Below are positions 26,073-35,206 of a DNA stretch of 64,000 bases, piece after piece. This stretch comes from Streptomyces sp. SA15 (lineage in GTDB: Bacteria; Actinomycetota; Actinomycetes; Streptomycetales; Streptomycetaceae), in assembly GCF_002291145.1 (NCBI RefSeq), contig NZ_NTGE01000077.1, positions 1-64,000 on the forward strand. The letters run 5' to 3'. Position numbers and translations under genes: made by a program. The notes beneath the pieces are model-generated. The model was not told the origin of the DNA. It worked only from the letters and a program-made list of their open reading frames with translations, and did not search any database. Within the stretch, counting starts at the first letter, position 1; each line of letters begins with the position of its first letter.

Positions 26073-27542
26073 ATGCGCAAGGCGCTCAGATGGCTGCTCG
26101 CGCTCACAGTGCTCATAGGCACGTTGAGCACGGCGGGCGCGGCCACCGCCGCCGAGCCGGAGGCCACAGGCACCACCGGCATCACTGGCATCACTGGCAC
26201 AACCGCGACCACGGACATCAAAGAACGGCTGCTCTCCATACCGGGGATGAGCCTGATGGAGGAGAAGCCCTACACCGGGTACCGCTTCTTCGTCCTCAGC
26301 TACACGCAGCCGGTGGACCACCGGCATCCGTCCAAGGGCACGTTCCAGCAGCGGATCACCCTGCTGCACAAGGACGTCAGCCGCCCGACGGTCTTCTTCA
26401 CCAGCGGCTACAACGTCTCCACCACGCCCCGCCGCAGCGAGCCGACCCAGATCGTGGACGGCAACCAGGTCTCCATGGAGTACCGCTTCTTCACCCCGTC
26501 CAGGCCCGACCCGGCCGACTGGACCAAGCTGGACATCTGGCAGGCGGCCAGCGACCAGCACCGCATCTTCAAGGCCCTGAAGTCGATTTACGCCAAGAAG
26601 TGGCTCTCCACCGGCGGCTCGAAGGGCGGCATGACCGCCACCTACTACGAGCGCTTCTACCCGCGTGACATGGACGGCGTCGTCGCCTACGTCGCCCCCA
26701 ACGACGTGGTGAACAAGGAGGACTCCGCCTACGACCGCTTCTTCGCCACCGTCGGCACCAAGGAGTGCCGCGACCGGCTGAACGGCGTGCAGCGGGAGGC
26801 GCTGGTGCGCCGGGAGCCGCTGGAGAAGAGGTACGCGGCGTACGCGGCGGAGAACGAGTACACCTTCGACACCGTCGGCAGCCTGGACAAGGCGTACGAG
26901 GCCACGGTGCTGGACTACGTCTGGGGCTTCTGGCAGTACAGCCTGCTCTCCGACTGCGCCTCGATCCCGGCCGACGCGAAGAACGCGACCGACCAGGAGA
27001 TCTGGGACTCCATCGACACCATCGCCGGGTTCTCCTTCTACACCGACCAGGGCCTGTCGCCGTACACGCCGTACTACTACCAGGCGGGCACGCAGCTCGG
27101 CGCGCCGACGATCCAGTTCCCGCACATCGAGAAGAAGTACATCCGCTACGGCTACCTGCCGCCCCGCTACTTCGTCCCGCGCTCGATCCCGATGAAGTTC
27201 CAGCCGTTCGCGATGCATGACGTGGACTCCTGGGTGCGGCACAACGCCCGGCAGATGCTCTTCGTCTACGGCGAGAACGACCCGTGGGGCGCGGAGCCCT
27301 TCCGCCTCGGCAAGGGCGCGAAGGACAGTTACGTCTTCACCGCCCCCGGCCTGAACCACGGCGCGAACGTGGCCGGTCTGGTGCCGGATCAGAAGGCGCT
27401 CGCCACGGCCAGGATCCTCGACTGGGCGGGCGTGGCCCCGTCCGCCGTCCAGGCCGACCCGTCGGCGGCCAAGCCGCTGGCGAAGTTCGACGCGAAGCTG
27501 GACAAGCGGAACGGCGAACGCGAGATGACTCTGCGGCCGTAA
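26073..27542 (+). CDS. Secreted S37 (PS-10) family serine aminopeptidase
   Basis: 489 residues with a signal peptide (RWLLALTVLIGTLSTAGAATA), a short Thr-Gly-Ile repeat linker (about residues 33-44), then an alpha/beta-hydrolase peptidase. The nucleophile elbow GGSKGG is at 181-186 with Ser183. Later conserved segments are MLFVYGENDPW (acid) and APGLNHGAN (His). Family members are prolyl tri/tetrapeptidyl aminopeptidases that trim exported proproteins such as transglutaminase. Some pipelines call this family S28. Confidence 0.87.
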   Translation: MRKALRWLLALTVLIGTLSTAGAATAAEPEATGTTGITGITGTTATTDIKERLLSIPGMSLMEEKPYTGYRFFVLSYTQPVDHRHPSKGTFQQRITLLHKDVSRPTVFFTSGYNVSTTPRRSEPTQIVDGNQVSMEYRFFTPSRPDPADWTKLDIWQAASDQHRIFKALKSIYAKKWLSTGGSKGGMTATYYERFYPRDMDGVVAYVAPNDVVNKEDSAYDRFFATVGTKECRDRLNGVQREALVRREPLEKRYAAYAAENEYTFDTVGSLDKAYEATVLDYVWGFWQYSLLSDCASIPADAKNATDQEIWDSIDTIAGFSFYTDQGLSPYTPYYYQAGTQLGAPTIQFPHIEKKYIRYGYLPPRYFVPRSIPMKFQPFAMHDVDSWVRHNARQMLFVYGENDPWGAEPFRLGKGAKDSYVFTAPGLNHGANVAGLVPDQKALATARILDWAGVAPSAVQADPSAAKPLAKFDAKLDKRNGEREMTLRP

Positions 27543-27550
27543 GTCCCTTG

Positions 27551-27586
27551 CTGTGCCCGGCCGTTGGTCACACCGGCCGGGCACAG
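27551..27586. terminator. Bidirectional stem-loop between convergent genes
   Basis: Perfect 13-bp stem CTGTGCCCGGCCG (27551-27563) with its complement at 27574-27586 and a 10-nt loop. It lies 8 bp after the peptidase stop and overlaps the last codons of the convergent lipoprotein gene. Confidence 0.75.
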
Positions 27587-28218
27587 CCCACCGGCTGCTC
27601 GCCGCCGAGCTGGACGTACAGGGCGGTCGACAGCGGGCACTCGGCGCGCTTGTCGACCGCCTTCGTCACCTCGTACTCCGGCCTCTTCCCGCCCTTGCCG
27701 TCGCACGCCGTCTCCCGGACCTGGCCCTCGCCCAGGTCGTAGACACAGTCGCCGACGATGGTGCGCGGCCCGCCCCCGCCGCCCGGATCGCCCGGATGCG
27801 GCGGCTCCAGGTTGCGCATGCAGGCATAGCCCTGCGCCACCGCCCCGTCGCCGTCCTCGTCCGACGCCGGGCTCTGCGCGCTGATGTGCAGCACGAAGTC
27901 CGTGGTCGCCGGACACGGCGGCCCGTCGCCCACCGTGCCGTCGCGCCGCGCCACGACCCGCGCCGCCGCCCGCTCACTGGTGCACGCGACCTCGGTGAAG
28001 CTGGTCGTACCGAAGGAACTGCACTCGTCGACCGCGAGGAACACCGCGCCGTACCCGGAGGTCCGCGTCGGCGACGGCGTCACCGCACCACCCCGCCGGC
28101 CGTCCTCCTCGCCGCCGCCCGTACCGGACGCCGACCCCGAACATCCCGTGAGCAGGGCGGCGAGCAGCGCCAGCAGTGCGCACACCACCCCAACGGAGCC
28201 TCTCTCGCGCATCGCCAT
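27568..28218 (-). CDS. Lipoprotein of unknown function
   Basis: 216 residues. The signal ends in LLALLAALLTGC, a standard lipobox, followed by a Ser/Gly-rich linker (GSASGTGGGEEDGRRGG). The globular part has several Cys (VDECSSFGTT, VACTSERAA, GPPCPATTDF, YACMRNLE, GDCVYDLG, AECPLSTA, GCARPV), likely disulfide-bonded at the cell surface. ATG 28218 and 28212 are both possible starts. No family recognised. Confidence 0.8.
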   Translation of the reverse strand: MAMRERGSVGVVCALLALLAALLTGCSGSASGTGGGEEDGRRGGAVTPSPTRTSGYGAVFLAVDECSSFGTTSFTEVACTSERAAARVVARRDGTVGDGPPCPATTDFVLHISAQSPASDEDGDGAVAQGYACMRNLEPPHPGDPGGGGGPRTIVGDCVYDLGEGQVRETACDGKGGKRPEYEVTKAVDKRAECPLSTALYVQLGGEQPVGCARPV

Positions 28219-28739
28219 CCCCCCGGTACCCGCGTCCAGCGTGACCCGCCGCAGCGGGCGGACGCCAGACATTCGAGGGGCTTTGCGCCTTTTGGGGGTG
28301 GTGCGCCGGTTGTGTGGCGTACGTCTAGTACGACAGCCCGTAGCCGACCGGATACAACACCCGCGTGGGCTCGTCCGCCAGGGTGATGGAGAGGGGCCGC
28401 CATCGGCGCTGTTGGAGGGGGGCGCGCCGATGGCGGCGTGCTGCCGGCCGCGGCACGGCGGAGAGGGTTGGTCAGCGATCGCAGCCAGCAGCGAGGGCCG
28501 ACACCGCACCACGGTGACTCTCCGGCAGCTTGCGGGTTGGACGAGCGGGGGCGGGGCGGGGTTCCCGGCTCCGGCTGGATTCACCGAAGTTGGTGGGGGT
28601 GGGGGTGGTGGGTTCGGAGGGTCACCGGGCTGCGGGTGCCCGGTATTTCGTTCGACGACCCCGGTCGCGTACGGAAGACTCTCCCGGGTTTCCACGAGGA
28701 GTTCGGGGCGCTGCGCGCACGGGGTGAGGGACGGCGAGG
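28219..28739. other. Gene-free stretch
   Basis: 521 bp between divergent genes (lipoprotein and acetyltransferase). Frames through it lack codon bias and starts; a G-rich run lies at 28590-28620. No repeat or operator identified. Confidence 0.5.
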
Positions 28740-29369
28740 GTGAGCTTCAAGCTGGAGGGGCCGGTTCTGGAGGGCGCGTTGGTGCGCCTGGAGCCGCTGG
28801 AGCACCGGCACGCCGCTGAGCTGGCGGTGGCGGCGGAGGAGGACCGGGGGACGTACGCGTACACGTGGGTGCCGAGGGCCGACGAGGTGGGGTCGTACGT
28901 CGACCAGCAGTTGGCCCGTGCGGCGACGGGACGGCTGGCGCCGTACGTGCAGGTGTCGGTCGCCACTGGGCGGGCGGTGGGCGCCACCTCGTACTGGGAG
29001 CCACGTTCCTGGCTGACGGACGATCGACTCGACGCCGTCGAGGTCGGATTCACCTGGCTCGCCCGCTCCGCCCAAGGGACGGGGATCAACGCCGAGGCGA
29101 AGCTCCTTCTCTTCCGGCACGCCTTCGAGGAGTGGGGCGTCTCCAGGGTCGACCTGAAGACGGACGCCCGCAACGAGCGCTCGCGCGCGGCGATCCAGAG
29201 CGTCGGCGCCCGCTTCGAGGGCGTGCTGCGCAACTGGTCCCGCTCCTGGGCACCGGGCGAGGACGGACGCCTGCGCGACTCCGCGATCTTCTCGATCACG
29301 GCGGCGGAGTGGCCGGAGCGCAGGGCGCGGCTGGAGGAGCGGGTGGCGAGGCGGTGTGAAGTGGGGTAA
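28740..29369 (+). CDS. GNAT family N-acetyltransferase (RimJ/RimL-like)
   Basis: 209 residues. [22 protein letters not shown] opening, then [30 protein letters not shown], which is the acetyl-CoA binding loop, and [25 protein letters not shown], typical of the RimJ/RimL branch that acetylates protein N-termini or small amines. GTG 28740 is the start. Its stop codon lies on the edge of palindrome copy 3. Confidence 0.88.
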   Translation: MSFKLEGPVLEGALVRLEPLEHRHAAELAVAAEEDRGTYAYTWVPRADEVGSYVDQQLARAATGRLAPYVQVSVATGRAVGATSYWEPRSWLTDDRLDAVEVGFTWLARSAQGTGINAEAKLLLFRHAFEEWGVSRVDLKTDARNERSRAAIQSVGARFEGVLRNWSRSWAPGEDGRLRDSAIFSITAAEWPERRARLEERVARRCEVG

Positions 29370-29445
29370 TTGGCAGATCTGTTCCAGCCCGCGAGGGGAA
29401 AACCGCAGGTCACGTGGCAGTGCCGGTGGAACAGATCTGCCAATC
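29368..29445. repeat. Dispersed palindromic repeat, copy 3
   Basis: Arms ATTGGCAGATCTGTTCCA (29369-29386) and complement at 29427-29444. The centre resembles copies 1 and 2 (GCGAGGGGAAAACCGCAGGT). The left arm begins inside the TAA stop of the acetyltransferase gene. The 29-nt flank shared by copies 1 and 2 is absent here. Confidence 0.9.
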
Positions 29446-29475
29446 GCTGGTTGCGTCAGCTCCGCGGCCGGGTGG

Positions 29476-30276
29476 TTACGCGGAGTCGTTTAGGAGGCGG
29501 GAGAGGTGGTCGCGGCCTGCGGACAGTAGGTCGGGGAGGGGGGCGGCCGCCTCGTACCAGCGCTTCTCGTACTCCCAGCAGAGCCAGCCGTCCCACTCGT
29601 GGCGGGAGAGGACGTCCACGCACTCGGTGAGCGGCAGGACGCCGGTGCCCAGCGGCAGCGGGGTCGTGTCGTCGGCCGAGGCGATGTCCTTGACCTGGAC
29701 GTATCCGAGGTAGGGCGAGAGCGCCGCGTACGTCTCCGAGGGCTGCTCGCCGCCCAGCCAGGTGTGCATGACGTCCCAGAGCGAGCCGACCTGGCGGTGG
29801 CCCACCAGGCCGAGGACGCGGATCGCGTCGGCGCCGGTGCGGTGCGAGTCGTGGGTTTCGAGCAGGATGCGTACGCCGCAGTCGGTGGCGTACTCCGCGG
29901 CCGTGCCGAGCCTCCGGGCGGCCGTGGCGTCGGCCTCCTCCTGGCTCTGTTCGGGGGCGGCGCCGGGGAAGACGCGGACGAAGGGCGCGCCCAGGTCGTG
30001 GGCGAGCTCGAGCAGGCGGTGGATCTCCTCTATCACGGGCTCGTCGTCGCCCGGCGCGGCCACGCGCGCGTACCCCGCGAGTCCGAGGAGCTCCACTCCC
30101 GCCGCCTTGAATGCGGCCGCCGTAGCGGTACGTCCGGTCAGGTCGAGGCCGGTGTGCACCGGCTCCTCCGGATGCGTGCGCAGTTCGACGCCGTGGTAGC
30201 CGTGCGTGGTCGCGAGCCGCAGCACTTCCGGGAGGGGGAGGCCGGGGACGCCGAGGGTGGAGAACGCCAGTTTCAT
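29476..30276 (-). CDS. Sugar phosphate isomerase/epimerase-like TIM barrel protein
   Basis: 266 residues of the AP-endonuclease-2 type TIM barrel: MKLAFSTLGVPGLPLPEVL, YHGVELRTHPEE, ILLETHDSHRTGADA, SLWDVMHTWLGGEQ, YVQVKDIA, WLCWEYEKRW. Putative metal ligands are Glu in LLETHDS, Asp/His in WDVMHTW and Glu in WEYEKRW. Members isomerise or epimerise sugars. There is no sugar operon next to it. Confidence 0.85.
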   Translation of the reverse strand: MKLAFSTLGVPGLPLPEVLRLATTHGYHGVELRTHPEEPVHTGLDLTGRTATAAAFKAAGVELLGLAGYARVAAPGDDEPVIEEIHRLLELAHDLGAPFVRVFPGAAPEQSQEEADATAARRLGTAAEYATDCGVRILLETHDSHRTGADAIRVLGLVGHRQVGSLWDVMHTWLGGEQPSETYAALSPYLGYVQVKDIASADDTTPLPLGTGVLPLTECVDVLSRHEWDGWLCWEYEKRWYEAAAPLPDLLSAGRDHLSRLLNDSA

Positions 30277-30364
30277 GGTCCCTACTCTCACTCGCCGGTG
30301 TGCTCGGGTCCAGACGGGGGGTCGTCTCCCGCCGGATCCGCCCGTTTCCGCCCGGTTCCGGCTG

Positions 30365-31297
30365 TCACTCTCCCGCGCCGTGCAGCTCCAGACGCCAGTC
30401 CTGGCCGGTGAGGTCCTTGCCGAAGGAGCGGTGGGGTTTCTCCGCGACGAGGACGAAGCCGTGGCGCTGGTAGATGCGGCGGGCGGACGTGAGGACGTCG
30501 TTGGTCCACAGGACGAGATCGCGGTAGCCGACCCCGCGGGCGAAGTCGATGACGGCCCGCACGAGCCGGTCGCCGATGCCGAGGCCGCGGGCGTCGGGCT
30601 CGACGAGCAGGACCCGCAGGCGGGCGGTGGCGGGCGCCTCGTCCCGTACGCACATCACAGACCCCACCGGACGCCCGTCCAGCTCGGCGATCCACACCCG
30701 CTCCAGGTGCGGATCGTGATCCTCGGCGAAGTCGGCGACGATCCTCGCGACCAGCCCCTCGTAGTCGGTGTTCCAGCCGTACTCGGCGGCGTACAGGGCG
30801 GCGTGGCGCTGCACGATCCAGCCGAGGTCGCCGGGGCGCGTTTCCCGCAGGACGGCGTCCTCGCGGCGGGGTGGGCGGCCGTCGGAGAGGATCTCGCGGA
30901 CGGTCCGCATCGCCTCGGACAGGCGGGGCCGGTCGGCGGACGGGACGGTGGCGAGCAGCGCGCCGACGCTGTCGTTCGCGCGCTCGGCGAGCAGGTCGGC
31001 GGTCTCGCGCCCGCGCGCGGTGAGTGTGATGCGGCGACGGCGGGGGTCGCGCCGGGAGGGGGTGCGCTCGACGAGCCCGTCCTGCTCGAACTTGTTCAGG
31101 ATGCGGCTCAGGTACCCGGCGTCGAGGGAGAGCTCGGTGCGCAGATCGGCCGCGTCCGTACGCGGGGAGTGCGCGAGCTCGTAGAGGACGCGGGACTCGG
31201 TGAGGGTGTAGGGGGCGTAGAGGTGGCGGCTGTAGTCGAGGGCGCCGATGACGTTCGTGTAGAAGCGGTTGAAGGCGCGGATGTCCTGGACGGTCAT
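30365..31297 (-). CDS. MarR-GNAT fusion protein
   Basis: 310 residues with an N-terminal MarR-type winged helix (residues 1-140: YTLTESRVLYELAHSP, LSLDAGYLSRILNKFEQDGLVER, RRRRITLTARGRETADLL) and a C-terminal GNAT acetyltransferase (160-310: VEPDARGLGIGDRLVRAVIDFA, NDVLTSARRIYQRHGFVLV). This fusion is a known actinobacterial architecture. It may sense a small molecule, bind DNA and acetylate a substrate; targets are unknown. Confidence 0.88.
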   Translation of the reverse strand: MTVQDIRAFNRFYTNVIGALDYSRHLYAPYTLTESRVLYELAHSPRTDAADLRTELSLDAGYLSRILNKFEQDGLVERTPSRRDPRRRRITLTARGRETADLLAERANDSVGALLATVPSADRPRLSEAMRTVREILSDGRPPRREDAVLRETRPGDLGWIVQRHAALYAAEYGWNTDYEGLVARIVADFAEDHDPHLERVWIAELDGRPVGSVMCVRDEAPATARLRVLLVEPDARGLGIGDRLVRAVIDFARGVGYRDLVLWTNDVLTSARRIYQRHGFVLVAEKPHRSFGKDLTGQDWRLELHGAGE

Positions 31298-31451
31298 GGT
31301 CGTCGACCCCAGTGGTAGTCCTGGCTACGTTCTGGCTACGTTTCCGGATGGTTGACTCAGTCAGAGATACCGTTGGGTCGAGGGTAGGCGGCGGGGCGGG
31401 GTGCGTCCATGGCTTTACGGCGGCCCGATGCCGGATGGGTGGTCGGGGGGT

Positions 31452-31470
31452 CTGGGGGCGGAGCCCCCAG
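31452..31470 (-). terminator. Stem-loop terminator of the LacI gene
   Basis: CTGGGGGC (31452-31459) pairs with GCCCCCAG (31463-31470) over a GGA loop, 46 bp after the stop of the LacI-family gene. Confidence 0.6.
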
Positions 31471-31515
31471 CGAGGCCCGCGTCAACGCCGGTCATCCCTC
31501 AAAGCAACGGCACGA

Positions 31516-32562
31516 TCAATCCCGCGGAAACCCGGAGGACCCCCGCACCATCAGCTCCCCCCGAACCGTCGCGATCCCCCCGGGCGGCGGCTCCTCCCGC
31601 CCCATCGCGATGCGACCGGCCCGCGCCCCCGCCTCCGCCAGCGGCAACCTCACCGTCGTGAGCGAAGGCACCGCGTCGATGCTGAACGGCAGGTCGTCGA
31701 AGCCCGCGACCGACACGTCCTCCGGAATCCGCAGCCCGGAGTCCCGCAGCGCCGCGCACGCCCCCAGCGCGACGGAGTCGTTCGCCGCGACCACGGCTGT
31801 CAGGGACGGGTCCCGGCGCAGCAGCTCCAGCGTGGCCTCGTAGCCGGACTGCCGGTCGTACCGCCCGTGCACGGTCCAGCGCGGGTCCTCCGCGATCCCG
31901 TGGGCCTCCAGCGCCGCCCGGTGCCCCTCCAGCCGGTGGCGGGTGGTCGTACGCTCCTCGGGACCCGCGATGTAGCCGAGCCGCCGGTGCCCGAGTCCGA
32001 TCAGGTGTTCCGTCAGCTCCCGCCCGCCCCCGCGGTTGTCGAAGGTCAGCGCGATCGCCCGGGTGTCCGGCGCCGGCGGCCGCCCGCACAGCACCACCCG
32101 CGTCCCCGCGTCCTCCAGCCTCCGCAGCTTCGCCGACATCGCCGCCTTGTGCGCCGCGTCCTCGATGGCACCGCCGGTCAGCACGACCGCCGCCGCCCGC
32201 TGCCGCTGGAGCAGCGTCAAGTACGTCAGTTCCCGCTCGGGAGAGCCCCCGGTGTTGCACACCACCGCCAGCCGTTCCCCGCCGGCCCGCCCGCCCGGTC
32301 CCCCGATCTCCGACTGGATCGCGCCGGCCATGATCCCGAAGAACGGGTCGGCGATGTCGTTCACCAGGATCCCGACCAGGTCGGACGTGGCCGCGGCCAG
32401 CGAGCTCGCCGGGCCGTTCAGTACGTAGTCCAGCTCGTCCACGGCCCGTAGCACGCGCTCACGGGTCGAGGCGGCAACGGGGTAGTTCCCGTTCAGTACG
32501 CGCGACACCGTCGCGGGGGAGACCTGGGCGCGGGCCGCCACGTCCGCCAGGGTCACCGTCAT
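31516..32562 (-). CDS. LacI family transcriptional regulator
   Basis: 348 residues. The HTH MTVTLADVAARAQVSPATVSRVLNGN is complete and followed by the hinge helix and a periplasmic-binding-type ligand domain (LVGILVNDIADPFFG to VAGFDDLPFSIDAVPSLTTVR). It diverges from the Gfo/Idh/MocA operon, with a LacI-type palindrome at 32797-32808 in between, so it is the likely repressor of that operon. Confidence 0.9.
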   Translation of the reverse strand: MTVTLADVAARAQVSPATVSRVLNGNYPVAASTRERVLRAVDELDYVLNGPASSLAAATSDLVGILVNDIADPFFGIMAGAIQSEIGGPGGRAGGERLAVVCNTGGSPERELTYLTLLQRQRAAAVVLTGGAIEDAAHKAAMSAKLRRLEDAGTRVVLCGRPPAPDTRAIALTFDNRGGGRELTEHLIGLGHRRLGYIAGPEERTTTRHRLEGHRAALEAHGIAEDPRWTVHGRYDRQSGYEATLELLRRDPSLTAVVAANDSVALGACAALRDSGLRIPEDVSVAGFDDLPFSIDAVPSLTTVRLPLAEAGARAGRIAMGREEPPPGGIATVRGELMVRGSSGFPRD

Positions 32563-32585
32563 CTCGTCGTCCTCCGGTCGCGCAT

Positions 32586-32624
32586 CTCGTCGTACCTCGT
32601 CGTCCTCGTCGTACCTCGTCGTAC
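32586..32624. repeat. CTCGTCGT tandem repeats
   Basis: Four copies of a 9-10 bp CTCGTCGTA/C unit in the leader of the LacI gene. Confidence 0.7.
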
Positions 32625-32796
32625 ACGGGCCAACGGCCCCCACCGGTTCCTTCGCCCATGCCCTTACCCACGGCATCACCCACGGCGTCGAGCAGACCTT
32701 AAAGCCCCCGACCCCCGTTGTTCGCCCCCTCGAACAACTCAACACCGTCACGGTCTTGTCCAGACCGCTGGTCAGAGGCTAGCTTCTCAGTGGATA

Positions 32797-32808
32797 GAAA
32801 GCGCTTGC
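32797..32808. promoter_or_regulatory. LacI-type operator
   Basis: GAAAGCGCTTGC, with the palindromic core AAGCGCTT at 32799-32806. This form, with a central CG, is the usual LacI/GalR operator pattern. Confidence 0.7.
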
Positions 32809-32888
32809 TGCAACGCTCATCAGTAGGGGCGTACGCGGCGCACACACTCGCGTACGACGCTGCGTACGACGCCTACGAAGGGAACGAC

Positions 32889-34040
32889 GTGACACGCAAG
32901 ACGGTGCGTATCGCCATGAACGGTGTGACCGGGCGCATGGGCTACCGCCAGCACCTGGTCCGCTCCATCCTGGCCCTCCGCGAGCAGGGCGGCCTCGACC
33001 TCGGCGACGGCACCGTGCTGTGGCCGGAGCCGATCCTGGTCGGCCGCCGCGAGCACGCCCTGAGGGCACTCGCCGAGCAGCACGGTCTGGAGCACGTCTC
33101 GACGGACGTGGACGCGGTCCTCGCCGACCCGACGGTCGAGATCTACTTCGACGCCCAGGTGACTTCGGCGCGCGAGGAGGCGATCAAGAAGGCGATCGCC
33201 GCCGGCAAGCACATCTACACCGAGAAGCCCACGGCCACGGGCCTGGAGGGCGCCCTGGAACTCGCCCGCCTCGCTGCCGACGCCGGCATCAAACACGGTG
33301 TAGTCCAGGACAAGCTCTTCCTCCCGGGCCTGCTCAAGCTCAAGCGCCTCATCGACGGCGGCTTCTTCGGCCGCATCCTGTCCATCCGCGGCGAGTTCGG
33401 CTACTGGGTCTTCGAGGGCGACTGGCAGGCGGCCCAGCGCCCCTCCTGGAACTACCGCTCCGAGGACGGCGGTGGCATCGTTGTCGACATGTTCCCGCAC
33501 TGGGAGTACGTGCTCCACGAGCTGTTCGGCCGTGTGAAGTCCGTCCAGGCCATCGCCACCACCCACATCCCGCAGCGCTGGGACGAGAACGGCAAGCCCT
33601 ACGACGCCACCGCCGACGACGCCGCCTACGGCATCTTCGAGCTCGAGGGCGGCGCCATCGCCCAGATCAACTCCTCCTGGGCGGTCCGCGTCAACCGCGA
33701 CGAGCTGGTGGAGTTCCAGGTGGACGGAACCGAGGGCTCCGCGGTCGCCGGCCTGCGCAACTGCCGCGTCCAGCACCGCTCGGCCACCCCCAAGCCGGTC
33801 TGGAACCCCGACATCCCCGCCACCGAGGTCTTCCGCGACCAGTGGCAGGAAGTGCCCGACAACGCCGAGTTCGACAACGGCTTCAAGGCCCAGTGGGAGC
33901 TGTTCCTCAGGCACGTCTACGCCGACGCCCCCTACCACTGGGACCTGCTCGCCGGCGCCCGCGGCGTCCAGCTCGCCGAGCTGGGCCTGGCCTCGTCGGC
34001 CGAGGGCCGCCGTATCGACGTACCGGAGATCGCGCTGTGA
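32889..34040 (+). CDS. Gfo/Idh/MocA family oxidoreductase
   Basis: 383 residues from GTG 32889 with an AAGGGA site upstream. The N-terminal Rossmann part includes VRIAMNGVTGRMGYRQHLVRS, and the conserved EKP of the family is in HIYTEKPTATGLEGALELA. The C-terminal part has GGGIVVDMFPHWEYVLHELFG, where Asp and His occupy the expected catalytic places. It oxidises a sugar or cyclitol hydroxyl with NAD(P). First gene of a three-gene coupled operon. Confidence 0.9.
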   Translation: MTRKTVRIAMNGVTGRMGYRQHLVRSILALREQGGLDLGDGTVLWPEPILVGRREHALRALAEQHGLEHVSTDVDAVLADPTVEIYFDAQVTSAREEAIKKAIAAGKHIYTEKPTATGLEGALELARLAADAGIKHGVVQDKLFLPGLLKLKRLIDGGFFGRILSIRGEFGYWVFEGDWQAAQRPSWNYRSEDGGGIVVDMFPHWEYVLHELFGRVKSVQAIATTHIPQRWDENGKPYDATADDAAYGIFELEGGAIAQINSSWAVRVNRDELVEFQVDGTEGSAVAGLRNCRVQHRSATPKPVWNPDIPATEVFRDQWQEVPDNAEFDNGFKAQWELFLRHVYADAPYHWDLLAGARGVQLAELGLASSAEGRRIDVPEIAL

Positions 34041-35206
34041 CCATCCAACTGCCGGGCGCCGACGGGGTGTTGAGGTCCTACACCCCGCGCACCGAACCGC
34101 TCGCCCTCACCACGGGCGCCCCCTTCACCTCCCGTACGGTCTTCTCCGCCGCCCACGTCGTGGCCGACCCGTACGCCGACGTGTCCCCCGACTCGCCCGC
34201 CGCCGTCGACTGGGACGCCACCCTCGCCTTCCGCCGCCACCTGTGGTCGCACGGGCTGGGCGTGGCGGAGGCCATGGACACCGCCCAGCGCGGGATGGGC
34301 CTGGACTGGGCGGGCGCGGCCGAGCTGATCCGCCGCAGCGCCGCCGAGGCGAAGGCGGTCGGCGGCCGGATCGCCTGCGGCGTGGGCACGGACCAGCTGG
34401 CCGCCACGGAGATCGGCTACCCGTACAGCCTCGACGAGATCCGGGCCGGGTACGAGGAGCAGCTCGCGGTGGTCGAGGAGTCGGGCTCCCAGGCCATCCT
34501 CATGGCCTCCCGGGCCCTGGCCGCCGTGGCCAAGAGCCCCGAGGACTACATGGAGGTCTACGGCCATCTCCTGCGCCAGGCCTCCGAGCCGGTGATCCTG
34601 CACTGGCTGGGCCCGATGTTCGACCCGGCGCTGGAGGGCTACTGGGGTTCGACCGACCTGGACGCGGCCACGAACACCTTCCTGGAGGTCATCGCCGCCC
34701 ACCCCGACAAGGTCGACGGCATCAAGGTCTCCCTCCTGGACGCCCAGCGCGAGATCGACCTGCGCCGCAAGCTGCCGGACGGCGTCCGCTGCTACACGGG
34801 CGACGACTTCAACTACCCCGAGCTGATCGCGGGCGACGACCAGGGCTTCAGCCACGCGCTGCTCGGCATCTTCGACCCGCTGGGGCCGCTGGCGGCCGAG
34901 GCGGTCCGTGTCCTGGACACGGGGAATGTGGCGGCTTTCCGGGAGCTGCTCGACCCCACCGTCGAACTGTCCCGCCACCTCTTCCAGACCCCCACCCGCT
35001 TCTACAAGACCGGCGTGGTGTTCCTGGCGTGGCTGGCCGGCCACCAGTCGCACTTCACGATGGTCGGCGGCCTCCAGTCGGCCCGCTCCCTCCCGCACTT
35101 CGCCCGCGCCTACGAACTCGCCGACGGCCTGGGCCTGTTCCCGGACCCGAAGCTGGCGGAGGAGCGGATGAAGAACCTGCTGAACCTGTACGGGGTGAAC
35201 CAGTGA
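34037..35206 (+). CDS. DUF993 protein, dihydrodipicolinate synthase-like TIM barrel
   Basis: 389 residues. GTG 34037 overlaps the previous stop. The sequence fits DUF993 (AMDTAQRGMGLDWAGAAELIRRS, ACGVGTDQL, DGIKVSLLD, FNYPELIAGDDQGFSHALLGIFDP). A Lys in VDGIKVSLL sits where class I aldolases of the DapA family form the Schiff base. An aldolase or hydratase step on a keto-sugar acid is likely, but the reaction is not known to me. Confidence 0.85.
   Translation: MTIQLPGADGVLRSYTPRTEPLALTTGAPFTSRTVFSAAHVVADPYADVSPDSPAAVDWDATLAFRRHLWSHGLGVAEAMDTAQRGMGLDWAGAAELIRRSAAEAKAVGGRIACGVGTDQLAATEIGYPYSLDEIRAGYEEQLAVVEESGSQAILMASRALAAVAKSPEDYMEVYGHLLRQASEPVILHWLGPMFDPALEGYWGSTDLDAATNTFLEVIAAHPDKVDGIKVSLLDAQREIDLRRKLPDGVRCYTGDDFNYPELIAGDDQGFSHALLGIFDPLGPLAAEAVRVLDTGNVAAFRELLDPTVELSRHLFQTPTRFYKTGVVFLAWLAGHQSHFTMVGGLQSARSLPHFARAYELADGLGLFPDPKLAEERMKNLLNLYGVNQ

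Larger units (their letters stand above)
32563..32888. other. Divergent promoter region of the LacI regulator and sugar operon
   Basis: No gene. It contains the repeat tract 32586-32624 and the LacI-type operator at 32797-32808. The operator lies 81 bp before the operon start. Confidence 0.6.
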
